Part shown: one piece after another, positions 6,686 through 14,746 of the stretch | How the letters are laid out: every line of letters starts with the position of its first letter | Position numbering within the stretch: the stretch's first letter is position 1 | DNA from: JBAXAB01 sp043718245 | GTDB lineage: Bacteria; Patescibacteriota; Minisyncoccia; Phycocordibacterales; CAIZLB01 | NCBI GenBank assembly: GCA_043718245.1 | Contig: JAYSWB010000003.1 | Span: 1-27,283 of the forward strand | Reading direction: 5' to 3' | Length of the DNA stretch: 27,283 nucleotides | Position numbers and translations under genes: made by a program | The notes under the pieces: generated by a model | What the model saw: the letters and a program-made list of their open reading frames with translations, nothing else | The model's database searches: none | What the model was told of the DNA's origin: nothing

Positions 6686-9215
6686 TAGAAAAGACCCCTG
6701 ATGTGTCGGCTCGTCCCCCCATCGAATCAAAAGCTGTCGCTTTCAGTTCGTTCTCGTCTTGTATTGACTTTATATTGCCAGGAGTGAAGGTGATCGAGAA
6801 TGGTGGCTGGTTCGATGAACCGATATTTTCTCCGTTTACAAAGTAGTCAACCTTTATTGTTCCTGGTGGGTAGTTGAAAACAGACGCAGTAGCGGGCATG
6901 GTCTTAGGAATAAACATTGTTGAACCAAGAGAGACCCTGAAGCTGGTGCTGGGTGCTGGCTGGACTCCTACTGGCGCGGGTATAACAGACTGACCAGCTG
7001 GAGTTCCTGCCCAGGACAAGACGGCACTTTCCCATAAACGAAAAGCCGGGTCTGCACTTGGGTTTGAAGGAGGAAGGCCTAATGGGTCAGAGCGATTAAT
7101 CCAGTATATTTCCGAATGTACTTCGCCAGATTCCGTCCGCCATGTTCCTGTAATGAACGGGTTCTTGACGTCTTTGTTGTAGATCGGTTTCTCAAACTGC
7201 TCGACAGGGACTTTGGTAAGAGCGTAGTCTAAAAATTGCTTCCACATTGGAGAGACAATCAAAGCTGATGAAATTTGGGCCATCGGGGTGTTGTCATTGT
7301 TTCCCATCCAAGCACCAACTGAAATGCTTGGGGTATAACCAATACTCCAAGCATCACGTGAATTGTTTGTTGTTCCGGTTTTGATTGCAACTTCACGATC
7401 TCCTGTATACGACAAAGGAAAAATGGTGTTTCTGGCGTATTTGTCGGACAAAACATCGTTTATTGCCAAGGCGGTTTGCTCGGGGATTACTTGTTGAGCA
7501 AGTTTTGTTTGAGAATCGAAAGATTCAAGCTCTTGTCCATCCGCTGTTGTGACACTGAGGATTCCAGTTTGAGGGCTTCTAATTCCATTGTTTCCAAAAA
7601 CCCCGAACGCAGAGGTCATATCAAGTAGCGACACTTCTCCACCTCCAAGTGCAAGTGATAGTCCGTATTGGTTGGCATCAGAAAGGCCCTCTACTCCCAT
7701 GGCACGAGCAGTTTTAATAGCATTGTCTACACCGATTAGGTAAAGAATTTTCACCGCAGGCACGTTTCGAGAGGCCCCCAAGGCTTGTCTGAAGTTCATA
7801 AGTCCTTTATAGCCTCCTTCGTAGTTTTGTGGGTGGTAACATTTTGCGGTTGTGCCTGAAATTGGCACTCCAAATTCGGTACACCCAGAATTAAATTCCG
7901 TATTAACATCGAACACTGGGGTTTCAGGTAGGTACCCTTGACTGAAGGCTGTTGCGTATACGAAAGGTTTAAAAGCAGATCCTGGTTGGCGGTGTGCAGT
8001 AGTGATGTTGAAATTCCCTTGTATTTCTTTGTCAAAATAATCTCTTGATCCCACCATTGTGAGAATTTGTCCTGTTTTAGGATCGATGGCAACAATACCC
8101 GCGTTTGTGGCTTTGAGCTTTTTTTGATTGTCAATTACGTACTTTTTAACAATTTCTTCAGCTTTTAGTTGGAGGTCGTAATCCAAGGTTGTGATGATTT
8201 TTAAACCACCGTTTTGAAGCATATCGTCGCCATATTTGTTTTCAAGGTAGTCTTTTATATACATTACGAAGTGCGCGGCTTTGATACCAGCAAGACTTTT
8301 TGGTTGGAAGACCACAGTTTCTTTCATGGCAGCATCAAATTCTTCTTGTTTAATAAAGCCAAGCTCGAGCATCTTTTTAAGTACTGAATTTTTTCTGTCC
8401 TCGAGCCGAGCTGTATTTTTACCATACGGAGAAAGGGATGTAGGAGATTGTGGTAGAGCAGCGATGTATGCAGATTCAGCTAAAGTGACTTCTCCTGGGT
8501 TCTTTCCAAAAAAGTTTTCAGTTGCCTCACCTACACCGTAAATGTTCCCCCCATAGGGCGAACTGTTCAGATACATGTTCAAAATAGTGTCTTTGTCGGT
8601 CACTTGCTCAAGTTTGATAGACAGAATCCACTCTTTGATTTTTCTAGAGATAGATTTGTCGCTAGAAAGCAATGAGTTTTTAACTACTTGCTGGGTAATA
8701 GTAGATCCTCCTTGGCTAAAACGGAGCGACATTACGTTTGCAAGTATGGCGCGAACAATCGACTTTGCTTGAATCCCCCCGTGCTCATAAAAAGTCTCGT
8801 CTTCGATCGCAATTGTGGCATTTTTAATATAAGGAGAGATTTTATCGAAAGGTACAACGGTTCTGCGGACTTTTTGACTCAAATCATACAGTAAGATTTT
8901 ACCTGTCCTATCGTAAATTTTGGCTGATTGGCCCAAAAGTCGGTCATCGAATGAATCTGGACTAGGAGTCTTTAATGAAACAGCCCAAACGAGAACAAAT
9001 GCCAATCCTAAGAATGCTATAGTCATCCCGACAAGTAAAATGTCTACAAAAAGACGCTTTTTGCTTGTTTTATAATGGTTCTTTACTTTTGTGTACTTGG
9101 ACAAGTTAAAGGTTTTTTTAATGAATAAAACGGCCTCCTTAAAAACATGATTAGTCTTGTCTATTAGAAAGTCCGCTGTCTTTACTATTATACTTATTAT
9201 TTTGTCCATTTGCAT
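6678..9215 (-). CDS. Class A penicillin-binding protein (transglycosylase/transpeptidase, PBP1A type)
   Basis: This enzyme polymerises lipid II and cross-links peptidoglycan on the outer face of the membrane. The 845 residues include a TM at about 54-80. The GT51 transglycosylase domain has EDETFYEHGG, with catalytic Glu138, and QGGSTITQQ at 168-176. The transpeptidase domain has all three motifs: SAFK (413-416, active Ser413), SRN (482-484) and KTGT (612-615). A C-terminal beta-rich region (about 755-845, FVNGENIGSSNQPPFSITFT) looks Ig-like. The start is ATG 9215 or the ATG two codons later. A promoter on the reverse strand lies just upstream. It converges with the DciA-like gene and diverges from tyrS. 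Confidence 0.93.
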   Translation of the reverse strand: MQMDKIISIIVKTADFLIDKTNHVFKEAVLFIKKTFNLSKYTKVKNHYKTSKKRLFVDILLVGMTIAFLGLAFVLVWAVSLKTPSPDSFDDRLLGQSAKIYDRTGKILLYDLSQKVRRTVVPFDKISPYIKNATIAIEDETFYEHGGIQAKSIVRAILANVMSLRFSQGGSTITQQVVKNSLLSSDKSISRKIKEWILSIKLEQVTDKDTILNMYLNSSPYGGNIYGVGEATENFFGKNPGEVTLAESAYIAALPQSPTSLSPYGKNTARLEDRKNSVLKKMLELGFIKQEEFDAAMKETVVFQPKSLAGIKAAHFVMYIKDYLENKYGDDMLQNGGLKIITTLDYDLQLKAEEIVKKYVIDNQKKLKATNAGIVAIDPKTGQILTMVGSRDYFDKEIQGNFNITTAHRQPGSAFKPFVYATAFSQGYLPETPVFDVNTEFNSGCTEFGVPISGTTAKCYHPQNYEGGYKGLMNFRQALGASRNVPAVKILYLIGVDNAIKTARAMGVEGLSDANQYGLSLALGGGEVSLLDMTSAFGVFGNNGIRSPQTGILSVTTADGQELESFDSQTKLAQQVIPEQTALAINDVLSDKYARNTIFPLSYTGDREVAIKTGTTNNSRDAWSIGYTPSISVGAWMGNNDNTPMAQISSALIVSPMWKQFLDYALTKVPVEQFEKPIYNKDVKNPFITGTWRTESGEVHSEIYWINRSDPLGLPPSNPSADPAFRLWESAVLSWAGTPAGQSVIPAPVGVQPAPSTSFRVSLGSTMFIPKTMPATASVFNYPPGTIKVDYFVNGENIGSSNQPPFSITFTPGNIKSIQDENELKATAFDSMGGRADTSGVFSTN

Positions 9216-9229
9216 TGTTTAATTCGCCA

Positions 9230-9257
9230 ATGTTACACAATGTAGAAATATGGTCAA
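9230..9257 (-). promoter_or_regulatory. Promoter of the penicillin-binding protein gene
   Basis: On the reverse strand TTGACC (9252-9257), 16 bases, then TAACAT (9230-9235). It leaves a leader of roughly seven bases before ATG 9215. It overlaps the region upstream of tyrS, so the two genes share a divergent promoter zone. Confidence 0.5.
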
Positions 9258-9285
9258 TGTTTGTAATTATGATAAACTCAAGTAT

Positions 9286-10518
9286 ATGATTTTTGGAAGG
9301 AAAACACACACAACTATTAATGACGACCACAAGATTGATTACTTACTGACAAGAGGGGTCGAGCAAGTGCTTCCTTCTGCTGATTTTTTACGCTCACAAT
9401 TAAAATCAGGAAAAAAATTAAGAATCTACACAGGAATTGACCCAACAGGAGAGTTTTTGCATTTAGGGCACTATACCTTTCTTGAAAAGTTAAGGCAGTT
9501 CCAAGAATTGGGACATGAAATCATATTTTTAATTGGTGGATTTACTGCAACAATTGGTGACCCAACAGGAAAAGATGCAACTAGAAAGGTTCTGACAGAG
9601 AAAGAGGTAATGAATAATGCAAAAGAATATATTAAGCAAGCTTCAAAAGTTCTAAGCTTTTCAGGAAAAAACCCAGCCAAAGTAAAAAATAACTCTGATT
9701 GGTTAAAGAAGATGAATTTTGCAGATGTTTTGAAACTAGAGGCACTTGTCACTGTGGATCAAATGCTAAAACGCGACATGTTTGAAAAAAGAATCGCAGA
9801 AAATAAGCCTATAGGAATTCACGAATTCATGTACCCATTGATGCAAGGCTACGATAGTGTTGCAATGGATGTTGATGTCGAAGTCGGCGGAAACGATCAA
9901 CTGTTCAATATGTTAATGGGCCGAGACCTCCTAAAGAAGCTCAAGAATAAGGAAAAGTTCGTGATCACGATGAAGCTTTTGGCAGATTCAAATGGAAAGA
10001 AAATGGGAAAAAGCGAGGGGAATATGGTGACTTTTAAAGATTCACCAGAGGAAATGTATGGAAAAATTATGAGCTGGACAGATGGGATGATTGTTCCTGG
10101 GTTTGAAATGTGTACGCGAATATCAGAAGAAGAAATAAAAAAAATATCTACAGAATTATCTTGGCCACAGACAAATCCTAGAGATTTTAAAATGAAGTTA
10201 GCGCGGGAAATTATAAAGCTGTATCACGGAGAGGAAGGATCATTGAAAGGGGAAAAAAACTTTACGCAAACTTTTCAGAAGCATCAGTTGCCGGAGAATA
10301 TTCAGACGGTGAATGTAGATTCAAAAAAGTTATTATCTGAAATTCTTTTAGAAGCAGGAATTATTGATTCGATAGGAGAGTTTAAGAGGTTGGTCAAAGA
10401 AAATGCAGTAACAATTAATGAAGATCAAAAGGTGGAATCTTTTAACTTTATTGTAGAAAAAAATATAACAGTAAAAGTTGGTAAGAAAAGATTTTTGAAG
10501 ATAGATACATTAAACTAA
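9286..10518 (+). CDS. tyrS: Tyrosyl-tRNA synthetase
   Basis: TyrS charges tRNA-Tyr with tyrosine. From the ATG at 9286 it has 410 residues. The class I signatures are HLGH (59-62, after GIDPTG) and KMGKS (239-243). The C-terminal 60 residues (LLSEILLEAGIIDSIGEFKR onward) form an S4 RNA-binding domain. An in-frame ATG at 9250 would add 12 residues. I prefer 9286 because the added residues are unlike the family, and TGATAAACT ending seven bases before it can serve as an extended -10. Either start keeps the complete enzyme. The gene stands alone, with the acidic hypothetical gene converging on its 3' end. Confidence 0.95.
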   Translation: MIFGRKTHTTINDDHKIDYLLTRGVEQVLPSADFLRSQLKSGKKLRIYTGIDPTGEFLHLGHYTFLEKLRQFQELGHEIIFLIGGFTATIGDPTGKDATRKVLTEKEVMNNAKEYIKQASKVLSFSGKNPAKVKNNSDWLKKMNFADVLKLEALVTVDQMLKRDMFEKRIAENKPIGIHEFMYPLMQGYDSVAMDVDVEVGGNDQLFNMLMGRDLLKKLKNKEKFVITMKLLADSNGKKMGKSEGNMVTFKDSPEEMYGKIMSWTDGMIVPGFEMCTRISEEEIKKISTELSWPQTNPRDFKMKLAREIIKLYHGEEGSLKGEKNFTQTFQKHQLPENIQTVNVDSKKLLSEILLEAGIIDSIGEFKRLVKENAVTINEDQKVESFNFIVEKNITVKVGKKRFLKIDTLN

Positions 10519-10845
10519 CTACGACAACTCCTCTTCATCATACCCAAACTCTTCCCAACTTGTACCCGTCTCTTCAGCGTCCCCGTCCGCAACCACTTTA
10601 GGTTTTGCTTCTAATCCCAACATCTCTCGCTCATCATCAGTTAAATCATCAAAGCCGACCTCATCTGGGGCCTCTACCACTTCTTCAGCAACAACAGCAT
10701 CTGGCGTTACATGATCATCAACATCCTCTGGTAATGCTCCAACAATCACATCTGGATTTTCTTCAGGCTCTGAGGGCTCTAATTTGTCCTCATGCTCCTC
10801 GTCATTTTTAATTGGTTTTTTTGAATCAGTTTTTTTACTTTTCAT
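10519..10845 (-). CDS. Acidic low-complexity hypothetical protein
   Basis: The product has 108 residues. A short basic head (MKSKKTDSKKPIK) is followed by about 90 residues dominated by Glu and Asp, including DDLTDDEREMLGLEAKP and a tail EEFGYDEEELS. It is probably disordered and has no TM or signal. Strong charge segregation resembles nucleic-acid- or ribosome-associated acidic tails, but I do not recognise a family and assign no function. A TATGAT -10 (10855-10860) ends nine bases before the ATG. It lies just upstream of tyrS's end on the opposite strand and downstream of ruvC, with about 60 bases between. Confidence 0.7.
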   Translation of the reverse strand: MKSKKTDSKKPIKNDEEHEDKLEPSEPEENPDVIVGALPEDVDDHVTPDAVVAEEVVEAPDEVGFDDLTDDEREMLGLEAKPKVVADGDAEETGTSWEEFGYDEEELS

Positions 10846-10908
10846 ACTTTGTTCATCATATTTAACATACTGATATAAATATGCAAGAAAAAAAGATGTG
10901 AATAAGTA

Positions 10909-11385
10909 TTACACCCCCAATTTGTTATATGCGAAATAGGCTAATCCTATAGCAATTGCATCGAACTCATCGTCTAGGATAGCGTTGTTTTTAGTAAGTA
11001 ATCCCACCATTTTTATCATTTCGTCCTTACTGCTTTTTCCGTTTCCGGTCACCGCCGATTTGATTTGAAGGGGGGTTAATTCATAAATAGAGAGTCCCGA
11101 TTTCTTTGCTAAAAATATAATTGCACCACGGACTTCGGATACACGCATGGCGGTTTTTTGATTGTTACTAATGAAAAGATTTTCAATTGAAAGAGCGGTC
11201 GGTGAATATTTTTCTATTACTTCAGAAATTCTGCTACCAATCAATAGAAGCCTTTCGTAAAAATCCAATTTTGCAGAGGTTTTAAAGCATTCTGAAAACA
11301 GAACCGTTTCTTTTAAAGTGTGAGTTTTTTCTACCAATGCAATACCGAGTCTCTCGTATCCAGGATCAATAGCAAGAACTATCAT
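10909..11385 (-). CDS. ruvC: Holliday junction endonuclease RuvC
   Basis: RuvC cuts four-way DNA junctions during recombination repair, working with RuvA and RuvB. The 158 residues match the family length. The acidic catalytic residues are visible: Asp7 in AIDPGYERLG, Glu68 in SIENLF, and the Asp139/Asp142 pair in DDEFDAIAIG. The segment TPLQIKSAVTGNGKSSKDEM is the usual substrate-binding region. Its start overlaps the ruvB stop by four bases, so the two are one translationally coupled unit. ruvA is about 13 kb away, on the same strand with mutM. Confidence 0.95.
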   Translation of the reverse strand: MIVLAIDPGYERLGIALVEKTHTLKETVLFSECFKTSAKLDFYERLLLIGSRISEVIEKYSPTALSIENLFISNNQKTAMRVSEVRGAIIFLAKKSGLSIYELTPLQIKSAVTGNGKSSKDEMIKMVGLLTKNNAILDDEFDAIAIGLAYFAYNKLGV

Positions 11386-12377
11386 ATTATAGGATAAGGA
11401 ACGCCTAAATGTTCGTATCCCGCCTTTGTGATGGTTCGACCACGCGGTGTGCGCTCTATAAAACCAATTTGGATTAAATACGGCTCATTGAACTCTTCAA
11501 TGGTGGCCTGATCTTCGGCGAGAGACGCTGCAATAGTATTAAGCCCAACAGGCCCGCCATTATATTTTTCAATAACCGTCTTTAATATTTTTATATCAGA
11601 CAATGCAAGTCCTTTGTGATCAATATTTAACATTAATAGGGCCTCATCCACGATGCTTTTTGTTAAATCCTTCCCTTTTACTTGTGCAAAGTCACGGCAA
11701 CGCTTCAAAAGGTAGTTCGCAGTTCGTGGGGTTGAACGACTTCGTTTTGCAATTTCTTTTATTGCATCATCATCAATATTTATATTTAAAAGTTTTGCTG
11801 AGCGCTTAACAATTTTTGCAATTTCACCTTCTGTGTAAAATTCTAATCGAAACACACCACCGGAAAAACGCGAGCGAAGAGGGGATGAAATCATTGCGAT
11901 TCTGGTTGTTGCTGCAAGAAGGGTAAATGGAGGCAGTTCTAATTGAATGGTTCGGGCAGAAGGACCTTTTCCGATAATAATATCAATTTGGCCGGATTCC
12001 ATTGCCGGGTATAAAACTTCCTCTACGGTCTTATTTAATCGGTGAATTTCATCTATAAAAAGTATGTCACCAGGTGAGAGGTTTGTTAAAACCGAAGCCA
12101 AATCACCCACCCGTTCAATTGCAGGGCCAGAGGTCACCTTTATCTGCGCGTTAATTTCCTTTGATATCAAGTAAGCGAGTGTGGTTTTTCCCAATCCCGG
12201 AGGGCCATAAAAAAGCACATGTTCCGGTGGATGATTTCGTTGTCTTGCAGCAGTTAGGAGAATATTAAGGTTTGATTTGATGTTTTCCTGACCAATATAA
12301 TCATTAAAAGTATTCGGACGAAGTGTCTGATCTAAGGCTCTTTCCTCTGCTGGTTGTTTATCGTTGGTACTTGACAT
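11382..12377 (-). CDS. ruvB: Holliday junction branch migration ATPase RuvB
   Basis: RuvB is the hexameric AAA+ motor that drives branch migration together with RuvA. The 331-residue protein has Walker A GPPGLGKT (58-65), Walker B FIDEIH (107-112), a sensor 1 region LLAATTRIAMISSPLRSRFSG and a C-terminal winged helix (EEFNEPYLIQIGFIERTPRG, then RTITKAG). All are standard for RuvB. It is the first gene of the ruvB-ruvC unit. Its start codon overlaps the -35 box of a promoter that points the other way into the candidate RNA gene. Its own -10 is unclear; TATATT lies only two bases before the ATG. Confidence 0.96.
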   Translation of the reverse strand: MSSTNDKQPAEERALDQTLRPNTFNDYIGQENIKSNLNILLTAARQRNHPPEHVLFYGPPGLGKTTLAYLISKEINAQIKVTSGPAIERVGDLASVLTNLSPGDILFIDEIHRLNKTVEEVLYPAMESGQIDIIIGKGPSARTIQLELPPFTLLAATTRIAMISSPLRSRFSGGVFRLEFYTEGEIAKIVKRSAKLLNINIDDDAIKEIAKRSRSTPRTANYLLKRCRDFAQVKGKDLTKSIVDEALLMLNIDHKGLALSDIKILKTVIEKYNGGPVGLNTIAASLAEDQATIEEFNEPYLIQIGFIERTPRGRTITKAGYEHLGVPYPII

Positions 12378-12399
12378 AAAATATAGATCGTGCTAGATT
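12371..12399 (+). promoter_or_regulatory. Promoter driving the candidate structured RNA
   Basis: TTGACA (12371-12376, perfect), a 17-base spacer ending in TGC, then TAGATT (12394-12399). This is a consensus -35 with an extended -10. No rightward coding gene follows it for two kilobases. Confidence 0.65.
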
Positions 12400-12405
12400 G
12401 TTGAT

Positions 12406-12696
12406 GGCGATGTACACAGTATCCATTTGTGGTATTGTGTACATCTTCTTTTCTAAAACGGGTTCTTGAATTTCTAAGCAATACCACTCTTCACGGGGTG
12501 TATCGATGTTTCTTAAAGGACTTCCTGGTGTCACCTTTGGGTGATTCCTGGGGATATCCTTGGAGACTCATTGGGCTTTCAACTTTATAGTCGAAAGCAT
12601 TGCTTAGAAATTCAAACACCAGTTTATTTAAATAAAAGAACTACTTACAGAGTAGCGCTTAAAGAGCCCCACTGTCAATTGACAGTGGGGCTCTTT
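12406..12696 (+). ncRNA. Candidate structured non-coding RNA, family unknown
   Basis: This fills the 390-base gene-free gap between ruvB and pilB. It begins about seven bases after a strong rightward promoter and ends with a palindromic terminator. A 5' hairpin (12409-12445) has a 15-bp stem with two G-U pairs that are pairs only in the rightward RNA. A perfect 17-bp helix joins 12466-12482 with 12599-12615 and encloses about 115 bases. Inside are TCACC/GGTGA (12531-12535 with 12540-12544), AAGGA/TCCTT (12516-12520 with 12557-12561) and a hairpin GCTTTC..GAAAGC (12575-12598). No coding frame fits. It lacks the RNase P, tmRNA tRNA-like and SRP signatures I know. A 6S-like regulatory RNA is a possibility, not shown. 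Confidence 0.6.
12661..12696. terminator. 36-bp perfect palindrome, likely bidirectional terminator
   Basis: The left arm AAAGAGCCCCACTGTCAA is followed at once by its exact reverse complement. It lies between the candidate RNA, read rightward, and the 3' end of pilB, read leftward, so it can stop both. There is no long U-tract; each transcript ends in CUCUUU within the stem. Confidence 0.7.
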
Positions 12697-12767
12697 GCGT
12701 GACGTGGATAAATATGGGGAAAAAGTGTGTAGGGAGAGGGGGATAATGTGTGTATTAATAGTGGAAA

Positions 12768-14447
12768 CTACACTAAATCAACCACTCGTTCCAATTCTTC
12801 AAATGTTGTCGTACCTCTCAAAACCTTTAAAACCCCATCCTGCTTCATATCTAAAATACCCTGCTTTTTGGCCACTTCTTTAATTTCTCTCTCACTCGGA
12901 TTTTCTCGAATGATTTGTTCAATGCTCGGGTCAGAAAAGATTGCTTCAAATACTCCAAGACGGCCTTTATATCCTGTCATGTTGCAAGCATCACACCCAA
13001 CCGCTTGAGTAATTTCTGTTGGCCGTGTTGGAAACTCCTTAGCCTCATCCATTCCAACAAGAGAGGCTATAACATCATCAACAAGCTTAAAACGATTCTC
13101 TGGCATAGGAACTTTTTTCCCACATTTTTTACAAATGACTCGCACCAATCGCTGTGCAAGAGAAACGTGAATGGCCGAAGTCAAAACTTTTGGGTCAGCT
13201 CCGAGGTCTACCAATCGTGTGAAAGTTCCCGCCGCACTGTTTGTGTGGAGTGTTGAAAATACAAGGTGACCGGTCAAAGACGCTTGGATAGCGGTGTTCG
13301 CAGTTTCACCGTCTCGGATTTCACCCACCATGATTATATCTGGATCTTGTCGCATAGCAGATCGCAGTCCCGACTCGAATGTGTAGCCTTTCTTTTCTTC
13401 TACTTGAGTTTGCACTACTCCTGGTAGGTGGTATTCCACTGGGTCTTCAATGGTAATTATTTTTGTTTCTGTATTTGTAACTTTTCTGAGAAAGGCATAT
13501 AGAGTAGTTGTTTTTCCTGATCCAGTGGGTCCTGTTGTTAAGATCATACCACTTGGTCTGTTAATTTCTGACTGAATCATATCGTAAAGTTTTTTCGGCA
13601 TGCCCAAGTCTTCAATCCCAACAGAAATGCTAGAAGGATTCAAGACTCGCATTACTACTGATTCGCCATACGAGCCCGGAATTGTCGAAGTACGAATTTC
13701 AATGTCGCTCGTGTAAATTTTTACAGTGAATCTTCCGTCTTGAGAATTTTCTTTTACATTTAATTTCAAACCAGAAAGCAATTTTAATCGAGACAAGAGC
13801 AAGTTATAAGTATCCAAATCAAACTCTACGGTTTCAATGAGCACACCATCCAATCGATATCGCAGTCGGGCATGAGTTTCTTCTGGTTCAATATGCAAAT
13901 CGGACGCCTTTGTTGCAAGTGCACCAGCCATCATGATCGCCAACAATTGAGAAGTTCGGTGACTTTTCTTTATCTGCATTGCTTCAGTCAACAGTGCAAC
14001 AACGTCGGGAATTTTGTGAGTCTTTTCGATTAACTTTTCAATATCATCGCTCGAAATATCTAGAGACCCGGCTTCGGTTTCAAATGCAAACGACAAATCT
14101 TTGTACCTGTCCCATGCTTTTTCCAAACTGAGAGTTGAAGCCATAAATAGGGTAGGGACGTAACCTTTAGTTTCAAGAGTTTTAATTGACTGCTGAGTTT
14201 TTTCATCAGTATGCGAGTGAATAGCTACTGAAATTTTTCTACCGACAATATCAAAAACTGCTAATTTGTTCTCTCGTGCTTCAGGTTCAGGAATTAGTCG
14301 AAGTGCGTCTGTGTTTATAGGCACTCGGGTTAGATCAATATATAAAGTTCCATATCTATCAGCAAACAACTGCGCTGATTGCTCTTCTTCTGCAATTCGC
14401 AGTTCGCGAATTTTTTGATTCTGTTTGTCTTCGTCGAACTTGATCAT
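12768..14447 (-). CDS. pilB: Type IV pilus assembly / type II secretion ATPase PilB (GspE family)
   Basis: PilB is the cytoplasmic hexameric ATPase that drives pilus extension. From ATG 14447 it has 559 residues. The N-terminal T2SSE_N domain (about 20-130) leads to the ATPase core with Walker A GPTGSGKT (306-313), an Asp box, Walker B VGEIRDGETA (374-383) and the His box STLHTN (398-403). A tetracysteine zinc site is present at C439/C442 and C485/C488. I chose MIKFDEDKQNQKIREL as the start because this is the common start in Patescibacteria and a TATAAT lies ten bases upstream; a TTG 60 bases earlier is upstream of that promoter. No other pil genes are nearby. Type IV pili are often kept in these episymbiotic bacteria. 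Confidence 0.93.
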   Translation of the reverse strand: MIKFDEDKQNQKIRELRIAEEEQSAQLFADRYGTLYIDLTRVPINTDALRLIPEPEARENKLAVFDIVGRKISVAIHSHTDEKTQQSIKTLETKGYVPTLFMASTLSLEKAWDRYKDLSFAFETEAGSLDISSDDIEKLIEKTHKIPDVVALLTEAMQIKKSHRTSQLLAIMMAGALATKASDLHIEPEETHARLRYRLDGVLIETVEFDLDTYNLLLSRLKLLSGLKLNVKENSQDGRFTVKIYTSDIEIRTSTIPGSYGESVVMRVLNPSSISVGIEDLGMPKKLYDMIQSEINRPSGMILTTGPTGSGKTTTLYAFLRKVTNTETKIITIEDPVEYHLPGVVQTQVEEKKGYTFESGLRSAMRQDPDIIMVGEIRDGETANTAIQASLTGHLVFSTLHTNSAAGTFTRLVDLGADPKVLTSAIHVSLAQRLVRVICKKCGKKVPMPENRFKLVDDVIASLVGMDEAKEFPTRPTEITQAVGCDACNMTGYKGRLGVFEAIFSDPSIEQIIRENPSEREIKEVAKKQGILDMKQDGVLKVLRGTTTFEELERVVDLV

Positions 14448-14457
14448 ATTCGAAGAC

Positions 14458-14486
14458 ATTATACTCCCTGTTTGTTCAAGAGCCAA
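14458..14486 (-). promoter_or_regulatory. pilB promoter
   Basis: On the reverse strand TTGGCT (14481-14486), 17 bases, then a perfect TATAAT (14458-14463), ending ten bases before ATG 14447. Confidence 0.6.
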
Positions 14487-14501
14487 AGAATTGGCGGTTG
14501 A

Positions 14502-14539
14502 ATACAAACAGCAGTCCTCTGGAGGACATTAGTTTGTAT
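14502..14539. repeat. Nested inverted repeat between divergent promoters
   Basis: ATACAAAC (14502-14509) pairs with GTTTGTAT (14532-14539), and inside it GTCCTC/GAGGAC (14513-14518 with 14521-14526) form a second helix. It sits between the leftward pilB promoter and the rightward promoter at 14573, so it may be an operator or a transcription insulator. Confidence 0.5.
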
Positions 14540-14572
14540 ATTTTAAGACAGAAAAAGCCATTGAAATAGTAC

Positions 14573-14600
14573 TTGACAATATTCTCAAATATGCTATAAT
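14573..14600 (+). promoter_or_regulatory. Strong promoter of the GC-rich gene
   Basis: TTGACA (14573-14578), 16 bases, then TGCTATAAT with -10 at 14595-14600. Both boxes are perfect. It predicts a start near 14607 and, unlike most genes here, a long leader of about 140 bases. Confidence 0.75.
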
Positions 14601-14658
14601 AACAACAGTAATAGAACTTTAACACCTCAGGTTCATGGAAAGTTGATTTGGAGAGAGT

Positions 14659-14725
14659 GTTTGCTATCTAAAAGGAGCTGAAAATAAGGGTTTTTAACCC
14701 ACTCGGCTGTTTCTAGATAGTAAAC
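14659..14725 (+). promoter_or_regulatory. Structured mRNA leader of the GC-rich gene
   Basis: Three coaxial helices can form: GTTTGCTATCTA with TAGATAGTAAAC (14659-14670/14714-14725), AGCTGA with TCGGCT (14676-14681/14703-14708) and GGGTT with AACCC (14688-14692/14696-14700). Two G-U pairs show that the rightward RNA is the folding strand. AAAGGAG (14671-14677), the best Shine-Dalgarno-like sequence nearby, is inside the structure and 70 bases before the start codon. No known riboswitch was recognised. Confidence 0.55.
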
Positions 14726-14746
14726 AATCAAACCAAAAAACAAACC

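Noticed and set aside
12406..12696. RNase P RNA, tmRNA or SRP RNA identity for the candidate RNA
   Set aside because: The conserved RNase P core, the tRNA-like ends and tag frame of tmRNA, and the SRP GGAAG-loop motif were not found on either strand.
12704..12712. DnaA-box-like GTGGATAAA near the pilB 3' end
   Set aside because: A single imperfect match away from dnaA with no companions; expected by chance in A+T-rich DNA.
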